The position numbers were made by a program, and so were the translations under genes. Positions 1 to 8,185 of a stretch of DNA of 64,000 nt are shown here, one piece after another. Positions within the stretch are counted from its first letter, which is position 1; every line of letters begins with the position of its first letter. The stretch is taken from contig CBDFKC010000004.1 in the NCBI GenBank assembly GCA_965248685.1, forward strand, positions 248,001 through 312,000, read 5' to 3'. The stretch is from VYFG01 sp965248685. GTDB lineage: Bacteria; Pseudomonadota; Gammaproteobacteria; Arenicellales; Poriferihabitantaceae. The notes below the pieces were generated by a model. That model saw only the letters and a list, made by a program, of their open reading frames with translations, had not been told where the DNA came from and did no database searches.

Positions 1-210
1 AATATTTATTGTGAACATGTTATTTCCAAAGCGCCCAAAGGGTACATGTTATGCAATTTTGTAACCCATACCTGGGAAAAGGACCAGTTTTCTGAAGCTG
101 AACTTCTGAGCGTTATTGGAATTACGAATGTAGTTCGTGCAGCGCCGCCGCTCACCCAATATGATGAAAGCCTTGGAATTACATTGCTGCATTGGTCTGA
201 TTTGGCCTGA
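1..210 (+). CDS. C-terminal part of a possible sugar O-methyltransferase (5' end outside window)
   Basis: An open frame runs from the first base of the window to a TGA at 208-210, giving 69 residues with no internal stop. The C-terminal pattern (EHV.SKAP.GY near its start, a SEAELL helix, then a hydrophobic LLHW strand close to the end) resembles the tail of putative sugar O-methyltransferases of the SAM-dependent class, but the catalytic part lies outside the window. The family call is tentative; the existence of a gene end is better supported by the open frame reaching the window edge and by the non-coding AT-rich DNA after it. Confidence 0.4.
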   Translation, partial: NIYCEHVISKAPKGYMLCNFVTHTWEKDQFSEAELLSVIGITNVVRAAPPLTQYDESLGITLLHWSDLA

Positions 211-402
211 CGAGGGTAGTCAGGGGTTCCCGCTCAAGAACATGGGAGATTGAAAATTCAGCGATTTTCGGCTTTCGAATTTGCCTCTGAGATACTCAGG
301 AAGAACACTTTTTAGCAATCTAAATGGTAAATTCGAGTGGCTATCCCAACCACGATTTTAAAATTCTGGTTTGCACACGGTCACAATCACAAATAGAAAC
401 TA

Positions 403-978
403 ATGGCTTTATTAATGACAGCCCTATTTTTGATCGTCGCAGTTGCAGGAAGAATTGCAATTCAATATCGAATTGCAGGCGATCAAGGAATACGATCTGG
501 CTTAAATAGTTCGTCGAAGGTATCTAAGTATTCTAGCGCCCTAATACTCGCTGCCTTTCTTGGGGCATTGTTTTTAAGCGTGCTTTCATCTGCACAAGTT
601 ATTCAGGCGAATAACCTATATGGAGTGTGGGGAGATGCAACTGGTGTTCTCATCTGCTTGATTGGAATTGCCGTTACTTCAATTTCGCAGTATCAAATGG
701 GCAAAGATTGGCAATTGGGAGTCGATGAGACTGAAATAACAGAACTGGTTACTCATGGCATTTACTCAAAAACAAGAAATCTTATTTATTCAGGGGTGAT
801 GGCATTTGGAATTGGATGATTCATATTGATACCAGTTTTAAGTATGTTTGCCATTTTACTCATTGGGTATATATCAGTTGAATTACATATGCGTGCTGTC
901 GAAGAACCTCGCCTTAAAAAATTACGTGGACAACTCTATCTCGATTACATGCAAAAAACTGGGATATACGTCTCCTAG
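403..978 (+). pseudogene. ICMT-family (isoprenylcysteine carboxyl methyltransferase-like) membrane protein, interrupted by an in-frame TGA
   Basis: The frame starting with ATG at 403 encodes several hydrophobic helices followed by a motif typical of the ICMT/PEMT-like family: QYQMGKDWQLGV, then LVTHGIY and RNLIYSG. It stops at TGA 817-819, but the same frame continues for 53 codons to a TAG at 976-978. That continuation encodes the expected last membrane helix and the conserved tail (VEEPRL, then YLDYMQKTG). The TGA lies where family members usually have tryptophan, so a single TGG to TGA change is the simplest explanation. Other genes in the window end at TGA normally, so codon reassignment is unlikely. 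The product would be a truncated 138-residue protein lacking the SAM-binding C-terminus, unless the stop is read through. Confidence 0.65.
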
Positions 979-1344
979 TTCCAGTGTATGTGTATTATTG
1001 ATTCAATACCTGGTCGTCTTTTCAGGGCAAAGAATGGGATGATCCTATGATTGAGACAAAGTCAATTTTTATGAATCCGAAGGTGGCTGGTTGGCAAGAG
1101 CCTTAGGAATCGAGAGAGTCACGTACGGTTGTGTGTAAGACCAGCGGGGAGGTTTCGCCGGACGATATGATCATATCCCTCAATATCTGGTAGTCGGGAA
1201 ATTATGATCCAATTTGACCAAGGGGTTTATTAGTCAATCAGGCAGAAACATATCCAATACTGCCATGAATGGGATCTCACTGAATACTATGTGAATGAGT
1301 ATGCGGCCATTCGAAAACCGACAACGCAGCTCGTGTATTAGTAT
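979..1344. other. Gene-free gap with a possible degraded group II intron 3' end
   Basis: No convincing ORF. The stretch 1085-1165 looks like the 3' structural end of a group II intron. GAGCC at 1098-1102 and ACGTACGGTT at 1121-1130 resemble the two arms of domain V, the first arm carrying the AGC triad. They are preceded by GGTTGGCAA and followed by a GC-rich stretch that could be a domain VI remnant. Pairing of the arms is imperfect and no reverse transcriptase ORF is nearby, so at most this is a dead fragment. Confidence 0.3.
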
Positions 1345-2505
1345 TCAGCTAACGGTAGGTTTAGTTTCAAATTGTTCGGCATAAAAGAATGTTGATTTCA
1401 GACCTGTGCCAGTTAGTAGTACAACCGTTTCTTCATCAGATTGAATGGTTCCGGCTTCGATCAAACGTTTCATTCCAGCTGCAGCATGGGCACAGGTTGG
1501 CTCGACATACAGGCCAGATCGGCTGAGCTTCATGCTGGCGTCAATAATTTCATCCTCAGCAAGTGTCACAGTACTGCCGCCGGTTTCACGAATGGCTTTT
1601 ACTATTTCAGTCAAGCGGATTGGTTTTTTGATTGCTGTACCTTCAGCTACAGTTGGGGAATATTTGATATTACTAATTTCAGCGACGCCACCGGTCAAGG
1701 CAACATGTAATGGAGGGCAGTTTTCTGGTTGAGAAACAAATAGCCTTGGCATGTGGTCAGTCTCGCCAGAAGCCATTAGTTCACGAAAAGCAATATAACA
1801 ACCCAAGAGATTGCTCCCAGCTGATGCTGGTATGACTATATTATCAGGAACCCTAAAACCTAAATCCTCCCATATTTCATAACCTACTGTTTTCGTGCCT
1901 TGTAGAAAAAATGGATGCCAATTATGGCTAGCATAAAAAGCCTCGCCAGCCATTTTTATCGCTGCTTCTTCAGTCGCTTCACGTGGTCCAGGCACAAGAA
2001 TAACTTCCGCGCCATACGCTCTAATTTGTGCAATTTTAGCTGGCTGTGTCGAAGCGGGAACAAGAATTTTTACCGCCATTCCAGCTGCGGCTCCATATGC
2101 CGCAACCGACGCACCACCGTTCCCGGAGCTGTCTTCAATTACTGCGGCAATCCCCTGTTGTTTTAACAAGGAAAGCATCACGGAGGTTCCCCTGTCTTTG
2201 AAAGACCCTGTTGGCGAAAACCACTCTAATTTGAACCGACAATCGATACCATCATAGGAAGATTTAATTAGTGGTGTGCATCCCTCACCGAGGCTAATAG
2301 GGTTTTTGATAGGAATTGGTAAGGCCTTTGCATAGCGCCAGATCGATCGCTTTGTTTGATCTATATCAGAACGGTTAATACCGGAAAGATCACTAACAAG
2401 CAAAGGATTGCCATCTGGCGCACGCCAACATGGCACACTAATTGGATATTTTTTATTGGTTAATGGGTCGGTAAATGTGGCGGGTGAATTCATAGTCGTT
2501 ATCAT
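1345..2505 (-). CDS. Threonine synthase-like PLP-dependent enzyme
   Basis: This 386-residue protein is a fold-type II PLP enzyme of the threonine synthase/threonine dehydratase group. The Schiff-base lysine is K103 in SFKDRG, followed by a substrate or cofactor loop SSGNGGAS and a glycine/serine-rich phosphate loop (ASAGSNLLG). The length suits short threonine synthases. Those use O-phosphohomoserine to make threonine, but several relatives act on other beta- or gamma-substituted amino acids, and no thrA or thrB is nearby, so the substrate is open. It stands alone and is transcribed divergently from the next gene across a 105-bp spacer. A second in-frame ATG lies four codons downstream of the chosen start. 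Confidence 0.8.
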   Translation of the reverse strand: MITTMNSPATFTDPLTNKKYPISVPCWRAPDGNPLLVSDLSGINRSDIDQTKRSIWRYAKALPIPIKNPISLGEGCTPLIKSSYDGIDCRFKLEWFSPTGSFKDRGTSVMLSLLKQQGIAAVIEDSSGNGGASVAAYGAAAGMAVKILVPASTQPAKIAQIRAYGAEVILVPGPREATEEAAIKMAGEAFYASHNWHPFFLQGTKTVGYEIWEDLGFRVPDNIVIPASAGSNLLGCYIAFRELMASGETDHMPRLFVSQPENCPPLHVALTGGVAEISNIKYSPTVAEGTAIKKPIRLTEIVKAIRETGGSTVTLAEDEIIDASMKLSRSGLYVEPTCAHAAAGMKRLIEAGTIQSDEETVVLLTGTGLKSTFFYAEQFETKPTVS

Positions 2506-2610
2506 CTGGTTAAGATTATGTGGCGTATTTAAGCCCGTTGTCCTTGATTATAAATGGCGTCAGCGGGAGAGAAATGCGATCACTAAAAAATATTACGGTA
2601 CAATGTCCCT

Positions 2611-3675
2611 ATGACGCGTAGTCAAATATCACTAGTAGTTTTGTCAATAATTCTAGCGGCGATAGTGCTGGCGCTTTATAGCCACCAGTTAGTTGATTGG
2701 TATCCTAAACAAAATCAGTCGGTCTCTGTAGCACCCGAGTCAGAACAGGGAGATATAAATCAGGCCAGCAGTCAAAATATTCCTCTTGGTAATAGTGATC
2801 AGGAAGTGCAATCGACGATTGAAGACCAAGTAATCACTGAAAAATTACTAAAAGTAACCACAACAAGCAAAAACATCAACTTGTCTGGGTGGGTAAGAAC
2901 TGAATTCGGAGAAAGTATCGCAGGTGAAACAGTATTATTGTACTCACCCTCGCAGAAAGCGCGCTACTCAATAGTCACTGGTACTTCTGGCGAGTTTGAA
3001 TTTATCGATATCAAGCCGGGTTGGGATTATGTTTTAAAAGTATCCCCACAGGGAATGTTTGGTAGCTACGCCAAATCTCAAATTAAATTGAGATCTGATC
3101 AGGAAGTACGTAACATCATACTTGAGTCTATTCCACTTGGCATACTTATTGGCAGAATTGTGGATCCATATGATCGACCAGTTGCTGATATTGAATTATT
3201 TGTGACGACCGTAGAAAAGGATTATTGGACTACCAATGTTATAACTGATGAATATGGCGGCTTTAGCGTGCCTGAATTTCCAAAAGGAAAATTTCAGGTG
3301 GCGATCAAGGGACAGCAGGCTTTAAGAGCAACCGGATTAATGTTTAATCCTGATTCTGGTATCCCGGTCATTCTGACAATTGATCTTGGCCCGTACAATC
3401 TTGGAGGCGGTATTTATGATGAATCTGGTCAGACTTTTGACGGCGCTGATGTTTTTCTGAACTGGGCGTTACATAAAAACGGCGTTAGATTCCGATCTAC
3501 TCGCAAGGTCAGCACCGATGTTAGTGGTGAATTTCGATTTACCGGATTGGGACCCGGTAACCACGAGTTAATCGTAACAGTATGGAGGGGTAGTACTTTT
3601 AAACAAACGGTTAAACGAACGGTAAATGTGGGTATTGATTCCGGAGAACTAATTATAGTTTTAAATACGTTATAA
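2611..3675 (+). CDS. Membrane-anchored protein with carboxypeptidase regulatory-like domains
   Basis: The 354-residue protein starts with a single hydrophobic segment (about residues 5-25) and a polar, Gln/Ser-rich linker. Three repeats of a beta-sandwich of the carboxypeptidase-regulatory-like (CarboxypepD_reg) kind follow, at roughly residues 92-150, 180-245 and 262-340. Each repeat has the pattern G.V.D..G.P...V.V followed by T...G.F.....P.G.Y.. The layout predicts an inner-membrane or lipid-independent anchor with a periplasmic, all-beta region. Such domains are usually structural or binding modules without enzymatic activity. Nothing adjacent suggests a partner. Confidence 0.65.
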   Translation: MTRSQISLVVLSIILAAIVLALYSHQLVDWYPKQNQSVSVAPESEQGDINQASSQNIPLGNSDQEVQSTIEDQVITEKLLKVTTTSKNINLSGWVRTEFGESIAGETVLLYSPSQKARYSIVTGTSGEFEFIDIKPGWDYVLKVSPQGMFGSYAKSQIKLRSDQEVRNIILESIPLGILIGRIVDPYDRPVADIELFVTTVEKDYWTTNVITDEYGGFSVPEFPKGKFQVAIKGQQALRATGLMFNPDSGIPVILTIDLGPYNLGGGIYDESGQTFDGADVFLNWALHKNGVRFRSTRKVSTDVSGEFRFTGLGPGNHELIVTVWRGSTFKQTVKRTVNVGIDSGELIIVLNTL

Positions 3676-4020
3676 GATTGAACATGCTACGCGGAAATTA
3701 ACAGTCTTCACAGACTAACTGTGGTTAGCCATTTTTCAATACATGATGGTCAGCAATATACCGGTTCCAGTGGTTAGCCGGTATCAGGACGAATATCAAT
3801 TGAGGGTTAGGTTCTGCAGGACGACTTTACAAACCCGACTGGCAGCACCACTCGTTGCTGTCATTCAACGTATTTTTCACTTCTTCGGCCATCACCGCAA
3901 AGCTGCCACTCCAGAGCCACCAATCCACTTGATCAAATCAGCAATACCGTAATTTATATCTATTTGGTCCCATATCTTCAGACGGGATACAAATTTATAT
4001 CAATCCGGTCCCATATGTTC
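3676..4020. other. Gene-free gap ending in a two-copy 41-bp direct repeat
   Basis: No ORF here has family resemblance or a ribosome binding site. The right end holds two imperfect tandem copies of about 41 bp (see the repeat entry). Confidence 0.5.
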
Positions 4021-4031
4021 TTACGGGATGC
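3951..4031. repeat. Two-copy imperfect tandem repeat, period 41 bp
   Basis: GGTCCCATAT occurs at 3966 and again at 4007. Around each copy the shared frame is TTTATATC, then the ten-base core, then TTC, two variable bases and ACGGGAT. The second copy runs into the last codons of the HicB-like gene on the minus strand, so the repeat may have arisen by duplication of that gene's 3' end. Confidence 0.6.
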
Positions 4032-4191
4032 TTTGTGAAATATTATCGATAACTAACTGCAAAACACCGATTATCGCTGTTTCTTCGGAATCAGATTTAC
4101 ATTTCAATAGAGGTTCTTCGTGGCACTGGCCAATAAATATTTTTTCACTTTCAGACCAGTTAACCGAAAATGTGTATTGTTTATGGTGCAT
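4021..4191 (-). CDS. Orphan HicB-like small protein
   Basis: A 56-residue product begins at ATG 4191-4189, preceded by a strong AGGAGA Shine-Dalgarno sequence six bases upstream. A longer reading from 4371 has no comparable start signal. The pattern YTFSVNWSE.EK.F.GQC.E.P, then an acidic stretch and a helix (AIIGVLQLVIDNI), matches the HicB-like antitoxin fold in which a beta-strand pair reads the substrate and a helix packs on it. No HicA toxin ORF is seen on either side and there is no DNA-binding C-terminal domain, so it is either a solitary HicB-like protein or the remnant of a toxin-antitoxin pair. Confidence 0.5.
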   Translation of the reverse strand: MHHKQYTFSVNWSESEKIFIGQCHEEPLLKCKSDSEETAIIGVLQLVIDNISQSIP

Positions 4192-4462
4192 TGATTCTCC
4201 TTTCATTTTGTAGATTGTTCCGATTTTACAGCTTAGGTGGCTCGATGTGTATGTCATCGAATAAAAAGGGGCAGTCCGATCAATAGATGAATGACTGCTT
4301 GTTGATGAATCTACCGAAATTGAAATTGTCGACGAATGGCTCTTCCACAAAGAAGGGGCATAGCAGGTCAATTGAAGCTGGCCCAGATTGCTCGAAGTGT
4401 TTCGTCAGCTCTATGCCTCTTGTATACTCGTTACGGTCGTTTGTACTGATTCCCCACCTGTC

Positions 4463-4482
4463 ATTCCCGCGTAGGAGTGAAT
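4463..4482. repeat. Degenerate copy of an ATTCCCGC...GCGGGAAT palindrome
   Basis: ATTCCCGC, a four-base loop and GAGTGAAT form an imperfect 8-bp inverted repeat (6 of 8 pairs). It is the diverged partner of the perfect copy 130 bp downstream. Short palindromes of this type occur dispersed in many proteobacterial genomes. Confidence 0.5.
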
Positions 4483-4592
4483 CCATGATTGAAAGATTTT
4501 AAGAACATGGATTTACCAATCAGTGTCCCTTCATATACCATCGCTTAGCTATATTTGTAGCAATTTAGATTATCTGAATTTAGTGGAAATAG

Positions 4593-4612
4593 ATTCCCGC
4601 CTACGCGGGAAT
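4593..4612. repeat. Perfect short palindrome, REP/dRS3-like
   Basis: ATTCCCGC, loop CTAC, then GCGGGAAT: a perfect 8-bp stem with a 4-base loop. Together with the degenerate copy at 4463 it brackets about 110 bp of non-coding DNA, a layout seen in small non-autonomous palindromic elements. Confidence 0.6.
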
Positions 4613-4901
4613 AGCGGAGTAAATTTAAACGTTCTAATTTGGAGAAATGTCTCAAATGGTTATGGAAGCGACCGATAAGCTCAATTTACAACGCAGTAGT
4701 AAATCGCAAGTAGTTGACGTAGAACTTTGCTTTTCCATCGGTCGCAAACATACACAGAATGTGTGAAAAGTGGAATTGATATTGGTTGGTGGGGCATAGA
4801 GATTCAAATCGGACGATACAATTGTTGTGGTGGAGGACGAGGAGCACTTTTTAGCACTATAAAGACTGTATCGCTGAATATTCCCTGTCTAGTCACAAAT
4901 A

Positions 4902-4938
4902 GAAAAAGTGTTCACAAACCCCGGGTTTCGTGAACACT
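4902..4938 (-). terminator. Rho-independent terminator of the catalase gene
   Basis: On the minus strand, just past the catalase stop, a 15-bp stem (AGTGTTCAC paired to GTGAACACT, extended by AAACCC/GGGTTT with one bulged base) is followed directly by TTTTTCT. This is a strong canonical intrinsic terminator. Confidence 0.85.
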
Positions 4939-4989
4939 TAAAAGTGAAATTAATTATCTTCAATTTCAGTGGTTGCCGTTGTAAGTGAA

Positions 4990-6465
4990 TTAATGAACAG
5001 TGTTTCCCATGGGTTTTAATCCGTTGTTAACTCTTTCTCCATATTCACCATCGACCCGGTTCAGTAATTCAACCATTCGTTGCTGCACCGAGGCTTCGGC
5101 CTGGGATAGTCCTCCGACAATGTTGGTTACCAACTGTTGTTTTTGAGATTCATTCATCAGCCTAAACAGAGCACCGGCCTGGGAGTAATGATCTTCTTCT
5201 GAAGTATCATAGATTTTTACCCAGGCATCACCAAGGATCGGCATTGGTGGTTCCGCTATTTCAGGGGTCGGCGCGGGTGCGCCTTTATTGATCTGGTCGT
5301 TGGGATAGAAGTTTACCCCGCGTCCCTGATTGTTTTGATCGTCGTAAGGACATTTCATGCCAGCCATCGCACCGTCTCTCTGATAATGATTAACCGGACA
5401 ACGGGGGGCGTTAACGGGTATCTGATTGACATTAGCGCCTACTCGATAGCGATGGGCGTCCTGGTAAGCAAGTAGTCTTGCCTGGAGCATCTTGTCCGGA
5501 GAGGCACCGACCCCAGGAACCAGGTTGCTCGGGGCAAATGCGGCCTGTTCAGTTTCGGCAAAGTAGTTTTCAACGTTACGATTTAATTCGAGTTGGCCCA
5601 CTTCAATTAATGGAAAATCTTCATGGGGCCAGACCTTTGTCAGATCAAACGGATTAAGGTAGTAATTCTGTGCTTCCTGATCGCTCATGATCTGGAGTTT
5701 TACTGTCCAGGACGGAAAATCTCTGGTGTCGATGGATTCGATCAAATCTTGCTGGGCGCCAAACGATGGGAGGCCAACGGTCTCATCTTCGGTCAGGTTT
5801 TTAATTCCCTGGTTGGATTTAAGATGCCATTTAACCCAGAATCGCTGTCCCGCCTGGTTCCAGAAGCTCAGGGTATGGGAGCCGAATCCATGCATATGCC
5901 GGTATGATTCCGGGATACCGCGATCAGACATCAAGATGGTCATTTGGTGCAGTGATTGGGGATGGTTGGCCCAGTACTCATATATTGCCGCTGGATTGGG
6001 CAAATTGGTCCTGGGATCCTTTTTCTGAGAGTGGATAAAGTCGGGAAATTTGCTCGGATCGCTCAGAAAAAATACTGGGGTATTGTTTCCTACCAAATCG
6101 AAATTGCCTTCCCGGGTGTAAAACTTAATCGCGAAGCCGCGTGGGTCCCGGGCATAGTCGCTGGAATCCTGGCCACCGCCCACGGTGGAAAATCGGACAA
6201 ATACTTCGGTTTGAGTGCCCGTTGACTGAAGGAAGTCAGCGATACTGTATTCCCCCAATGCCCTGGACAGGGTAAAGGTTCCATAGGCGCCTGTACCCCG
6301 GGCATGGACCACACGTTCTGGAATGCGCTCCCGATTAAAGTGAGCGAGCTTTTCAAATACCTGGAAATTATCGAATGTAAGGGCGCCACGTTCACCGGCG
6401 GAAATACTGTTGTTATCGTCGGATACGGGTGCTCCGGCAGAAGTCGTCAATCGCGTCTGTTTCAT
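4990..6465 (-). CDS. katA: Monofunctional heme catalase
   Basis: The 491-residue protein is a small-subunit heme catalase that dismutates hydrogen peroxide to water and oxygen. The distal histidine is H54 in RVVHARGTGA and the distal asparagine is N127 in LVGNNTPVFF. The proximal heme-tyrosine motif is LLAYQDAHRYRVG (around residue 340). There is no C-terminal flavodoxin-like domain, so it is the small-subunit class, probably cytoplasmic since no signal peptide is present. The gene stands alone, ends at a strong terminator, and has an OxyR-like dyad about 105 bp upstream of its start, consistent with induction by peroxide. The symbol is by family; katA or katB cannot be told apart here. Confidence 0.92.
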   Translation of the reverse strand: MKQTRLTTSAGAPVSDDNNSISAGERGALTFDNFQVFEKLAHFNRERIPERVVHARGTGAYGTFTLSRALGEYSIADFLQSTGTQTEVFVRFSTVGGGQDSSDYARDPRGFAIKFYTREGNFDLVGNNTPVFFLSDPSKFPDFIHSQKKDPRTNLPNPAAIYEYWANHPQSLHQMTILMSDRGIPESYRHMHGFGSHTLSFWNQAGQRFWVKWHLKSNQGIKNLTEDETVGLPSFGAQQDLIESIDTRDFPSWTVKLQIMSDQEAQNYYLNPFDLTKVWPHEDFPLIEVGQLELNRNVENYFAETEQAAFAPSNLVPGVGASPDKMLQARLLAYQDAHRYRVGANVNQIPVNAPRCPVNHYQRDGAMAGMKCPYDDQNNQGRGVNFYPNDQINKGAPAPTPEIAEPPMPILGDAWVKIYDTSEEDHYSQAGALFRLMNESQKQQLVTNIVGGLSQAEASVQQRMVELLNRVDGEYGERVNNGLKPMGNTVH

Positions 6466-6568
6466 GTCAAAGTCCTCAATAAGTTAAAACTGTCAGCCAA
6501 TTTGCTGCTTGGCGGCAATATTACGGATTGGCGGTATATTTGTAAAATTAATTGTTTAAATTAAAACG

Positions 6569-6583
6569 ATAGTATTTAACTAT
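6569..6583 (-). promoter_or_regulatory. Candidate OxyR half-operator upstream of the catalase gene
   Basis: ATAG, seven bases, CTAT at 6569-6583 matches the ATAG-N7-CTAT dyad that makes up half of the tetrameric OxyR site. The second dyad is not clear on either side. Position (about 105 bp upstream of katA) and target make regulation by OxyR plausible, but the motif is short and the region is AT-rich. Confidence 0.4.
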
Positions 6584-6773
6584 TATATGAACTTTTTATA
6601 TTCAACCCTGACTTACGGTTTGGAATACTGGTAACAAAAGTGTCGCTAAACCCGTACACTAATTGTCAGGGTAGGTGACACAAAGGTGAAAAGGATCGGT
6701 GGAATGTTGGGTATAATCAAATCACCCCGAACTTGTTTCGGATACCATTAACTGACAACATCAATTGAACAAA

Positions 6774-8021
6774 ATGGCAATGGGTACAACAATGGAAAAA
6801 ACACTGGTTGCCCGGCATTCCGGGATAGGTAAATTCATCATCTGCTTTGTAATGCTGATCGTGAGCCCGCTGACAATAGGGCAGGCATATGAGCCGTTTT
6901 CTGTGCTGGGGACTTCCCAGGCATTGTGCAGACCGGGAATCGAGAGCGCTCAGGAATTACAAGCATACTTTACCAATAATAGGGAAACCGTGGAGCAGGT
7001 TTTGCAGCATGCAAACTGGCAGGGTAACTCCCAGGACTTATTTGACGCAATTGCCCAGGGAGAATTTACTGAGGGCAGCTATCCCAAGGGCACCAAGTTT
7101 GAATGGACCAGTTTAAAGAAAGAAGGAAAGGGTCAATCCAAACCGAGAAAAATATGGGCGGGTGAACAACCTTTCGACGGATTCGAAGTAAATTTTACCT
7201 CGCAATGTCAGGTACATCGAATGGTGATTCCGAATGCCTGCTGTAATTTAAGCCTGGTTGGTTCCAGCGAAGTTGCTACGCTCAAACCTCAAATCCGTAT
7301 TGAAGCTAATAATGAAGAAGTGACAATTTGTTCTGATTATGGCAGCGAGGTTGAGTTGACCAAGGCAGATGGGACCACAGATATATTGTCGCTCGACGAC
7401 AACGGTTGCTGGGATGGTTTGCTCGAAGAAGGTTCGATCACCGCAAGCGTAACCAATGCAGATGAATGTGGTTCGGCGAGCTCCTCTGCTTCCTATATCG
7501 TGACCCGAACACCATTGGCGGCTGCGATCCAGGCTGCGGTTGCGACCCCACCGGCTGCGGCCAAACATGAGGCGGGATTTATTCCTTATGTCAGTCTATT
7601 TGCCGGCAGCGAAACCAGATTACGGTTTGAACCGATGTGGCAAACCCAAAACGAAGACGACGCGTCAGTATTTGGTGTTAACGCAGGTTTTCTCAAACCA
7701 TTGTCTGGGTCCCTGTCCCTGTTTACCCATATCGGATACCTGGATCGCGACGGCGTTAATACCCGCTATGTTTATCCAAACGACACTATTTTTTGGGATA
7801 TTGGGATTGATCACAAAATAGGCAAAACCGGATTTATCGGCGCTGGGATTGGCTACTGGAATATTGGGGACAGTGAATATGATGAAACCTCATTCCTGGT
7901 TCACGGTGGTAGTTCAATCGGTGGCTCCAATGCCCAGTGGTTTGTCGAAGGCCGGATATTCGAGGACAATGTCAGCTCGGATAATATGACGTCTGCCGGA
8001 ATTCGCTATTTGTTTAAATAG
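6774..8021 (+). CDS. Predicted outer-membrane or periplasmic protein with C-terminal beta-barrel-like region
   Basis: About 415 residues with an N-terminal export signal (a hydrophobic stretch FIICFVMLIVSPLTIG, then QAYE). A cysteine-containing middle region follows, with Ig-like beta character around residues 110-250, then an Ala/Pro linker. The last ~140 residues are alternating, aromatic-rich strands ending in IRYLFK. That C-terminus looks like a small beta-barrel similar to porin-fold or OmpW/OmpA-like surface proteins. I do not recognise the family. The start is uncertain: the frame opens at TTG 6765, with ATGs at 6774, 6780 and 6792, none with a clear Shine-Dalgarno. It is transcribed divergently from katA and ends at a good terminator. 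Confidence 0.6.
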   Translation: MAMGTTMEKTLVARHSGIGKFIICFVMLIVSPLTIGQAYEPFSVLGTSQALCRPGIESAQELQAYFTNNRETVEQVLQHANWQGNSQDLFDAIAQGEFTEGSYPKGTKFEWTSLKKEGKGQSKPRKIWAGEQPFDGFEVNFTSQCQVHRMVIPNACCNLSLVGSSEVATLKPQIRIEANNEEVTICSDYGSEVELTKADGTTDILSLDDNGCWDGLLEEGSITASVTNADECGSASSSASYIVTRTPLAAAIQAAVATPPAAAKHEAGFIPYVSLFAGSETRLRFEPMWQTQNEDDASVFGVNAGFLKPLSGSLSLFTHIGYLDRDGVNTRYVYPNDTIFWDIGIDHKIGKTGFIGAGIGYWNIGDSEYDETSFLVHGGSSIGGSNAQWFVEGRIFEDNVSSDNMTSAGIRYLFK

Positions 8022-8049
8022 AGTAGAAATATTTAACAGCACAACATAA

Positions 8050-8075
8050 AGAGCCGATCTATTCGGCTCTTTTTT
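8050..8075 (+). terminator. Rho-independent terminator
   Basis: AGAGCCGA, five-base loop, TCGGCTCT, then a T run. It lies 29 bp after the stop of the preceding outer-membrane-type gene. Confidence 0.85.
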
Positions 8076-8185
8076 CCTGCAGCCGATATTCCAATAAATT
8101 CGGCTTCGCTGTCTTATCAAGGCAATCAGAAATGAGGACCCAGTCCGGGAGCGTACGCGACAACAAATATCGCCGGCAATGAAAA

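Larger units (their letters stand above)
4192..4901. other. Gene-free AT-rich gap carrying palindromic repeats
   Basis: Several short ORFs overlap one another on both strands here, but none has a ribosome binding site, a known motif or consistent codon use. The recognizable contents are two related palindromes (4463-4482 and 4593-4612), described separately. Confidence 0.5.

Noticed and set aside
3743..3952. 69-codon plus-strand ORF in the gap after the carboxypeptidase-regulatory-like gene
   Set aside because: No ribosome site and no recognisable pattern; the composition looks non-coding.
4280..4502. Overlapping ORFs of 68 and 71 codons on both strands
   Set aside because: They mirror each other, lack start signals and include the palindromic repeat; nothing suggests coding.
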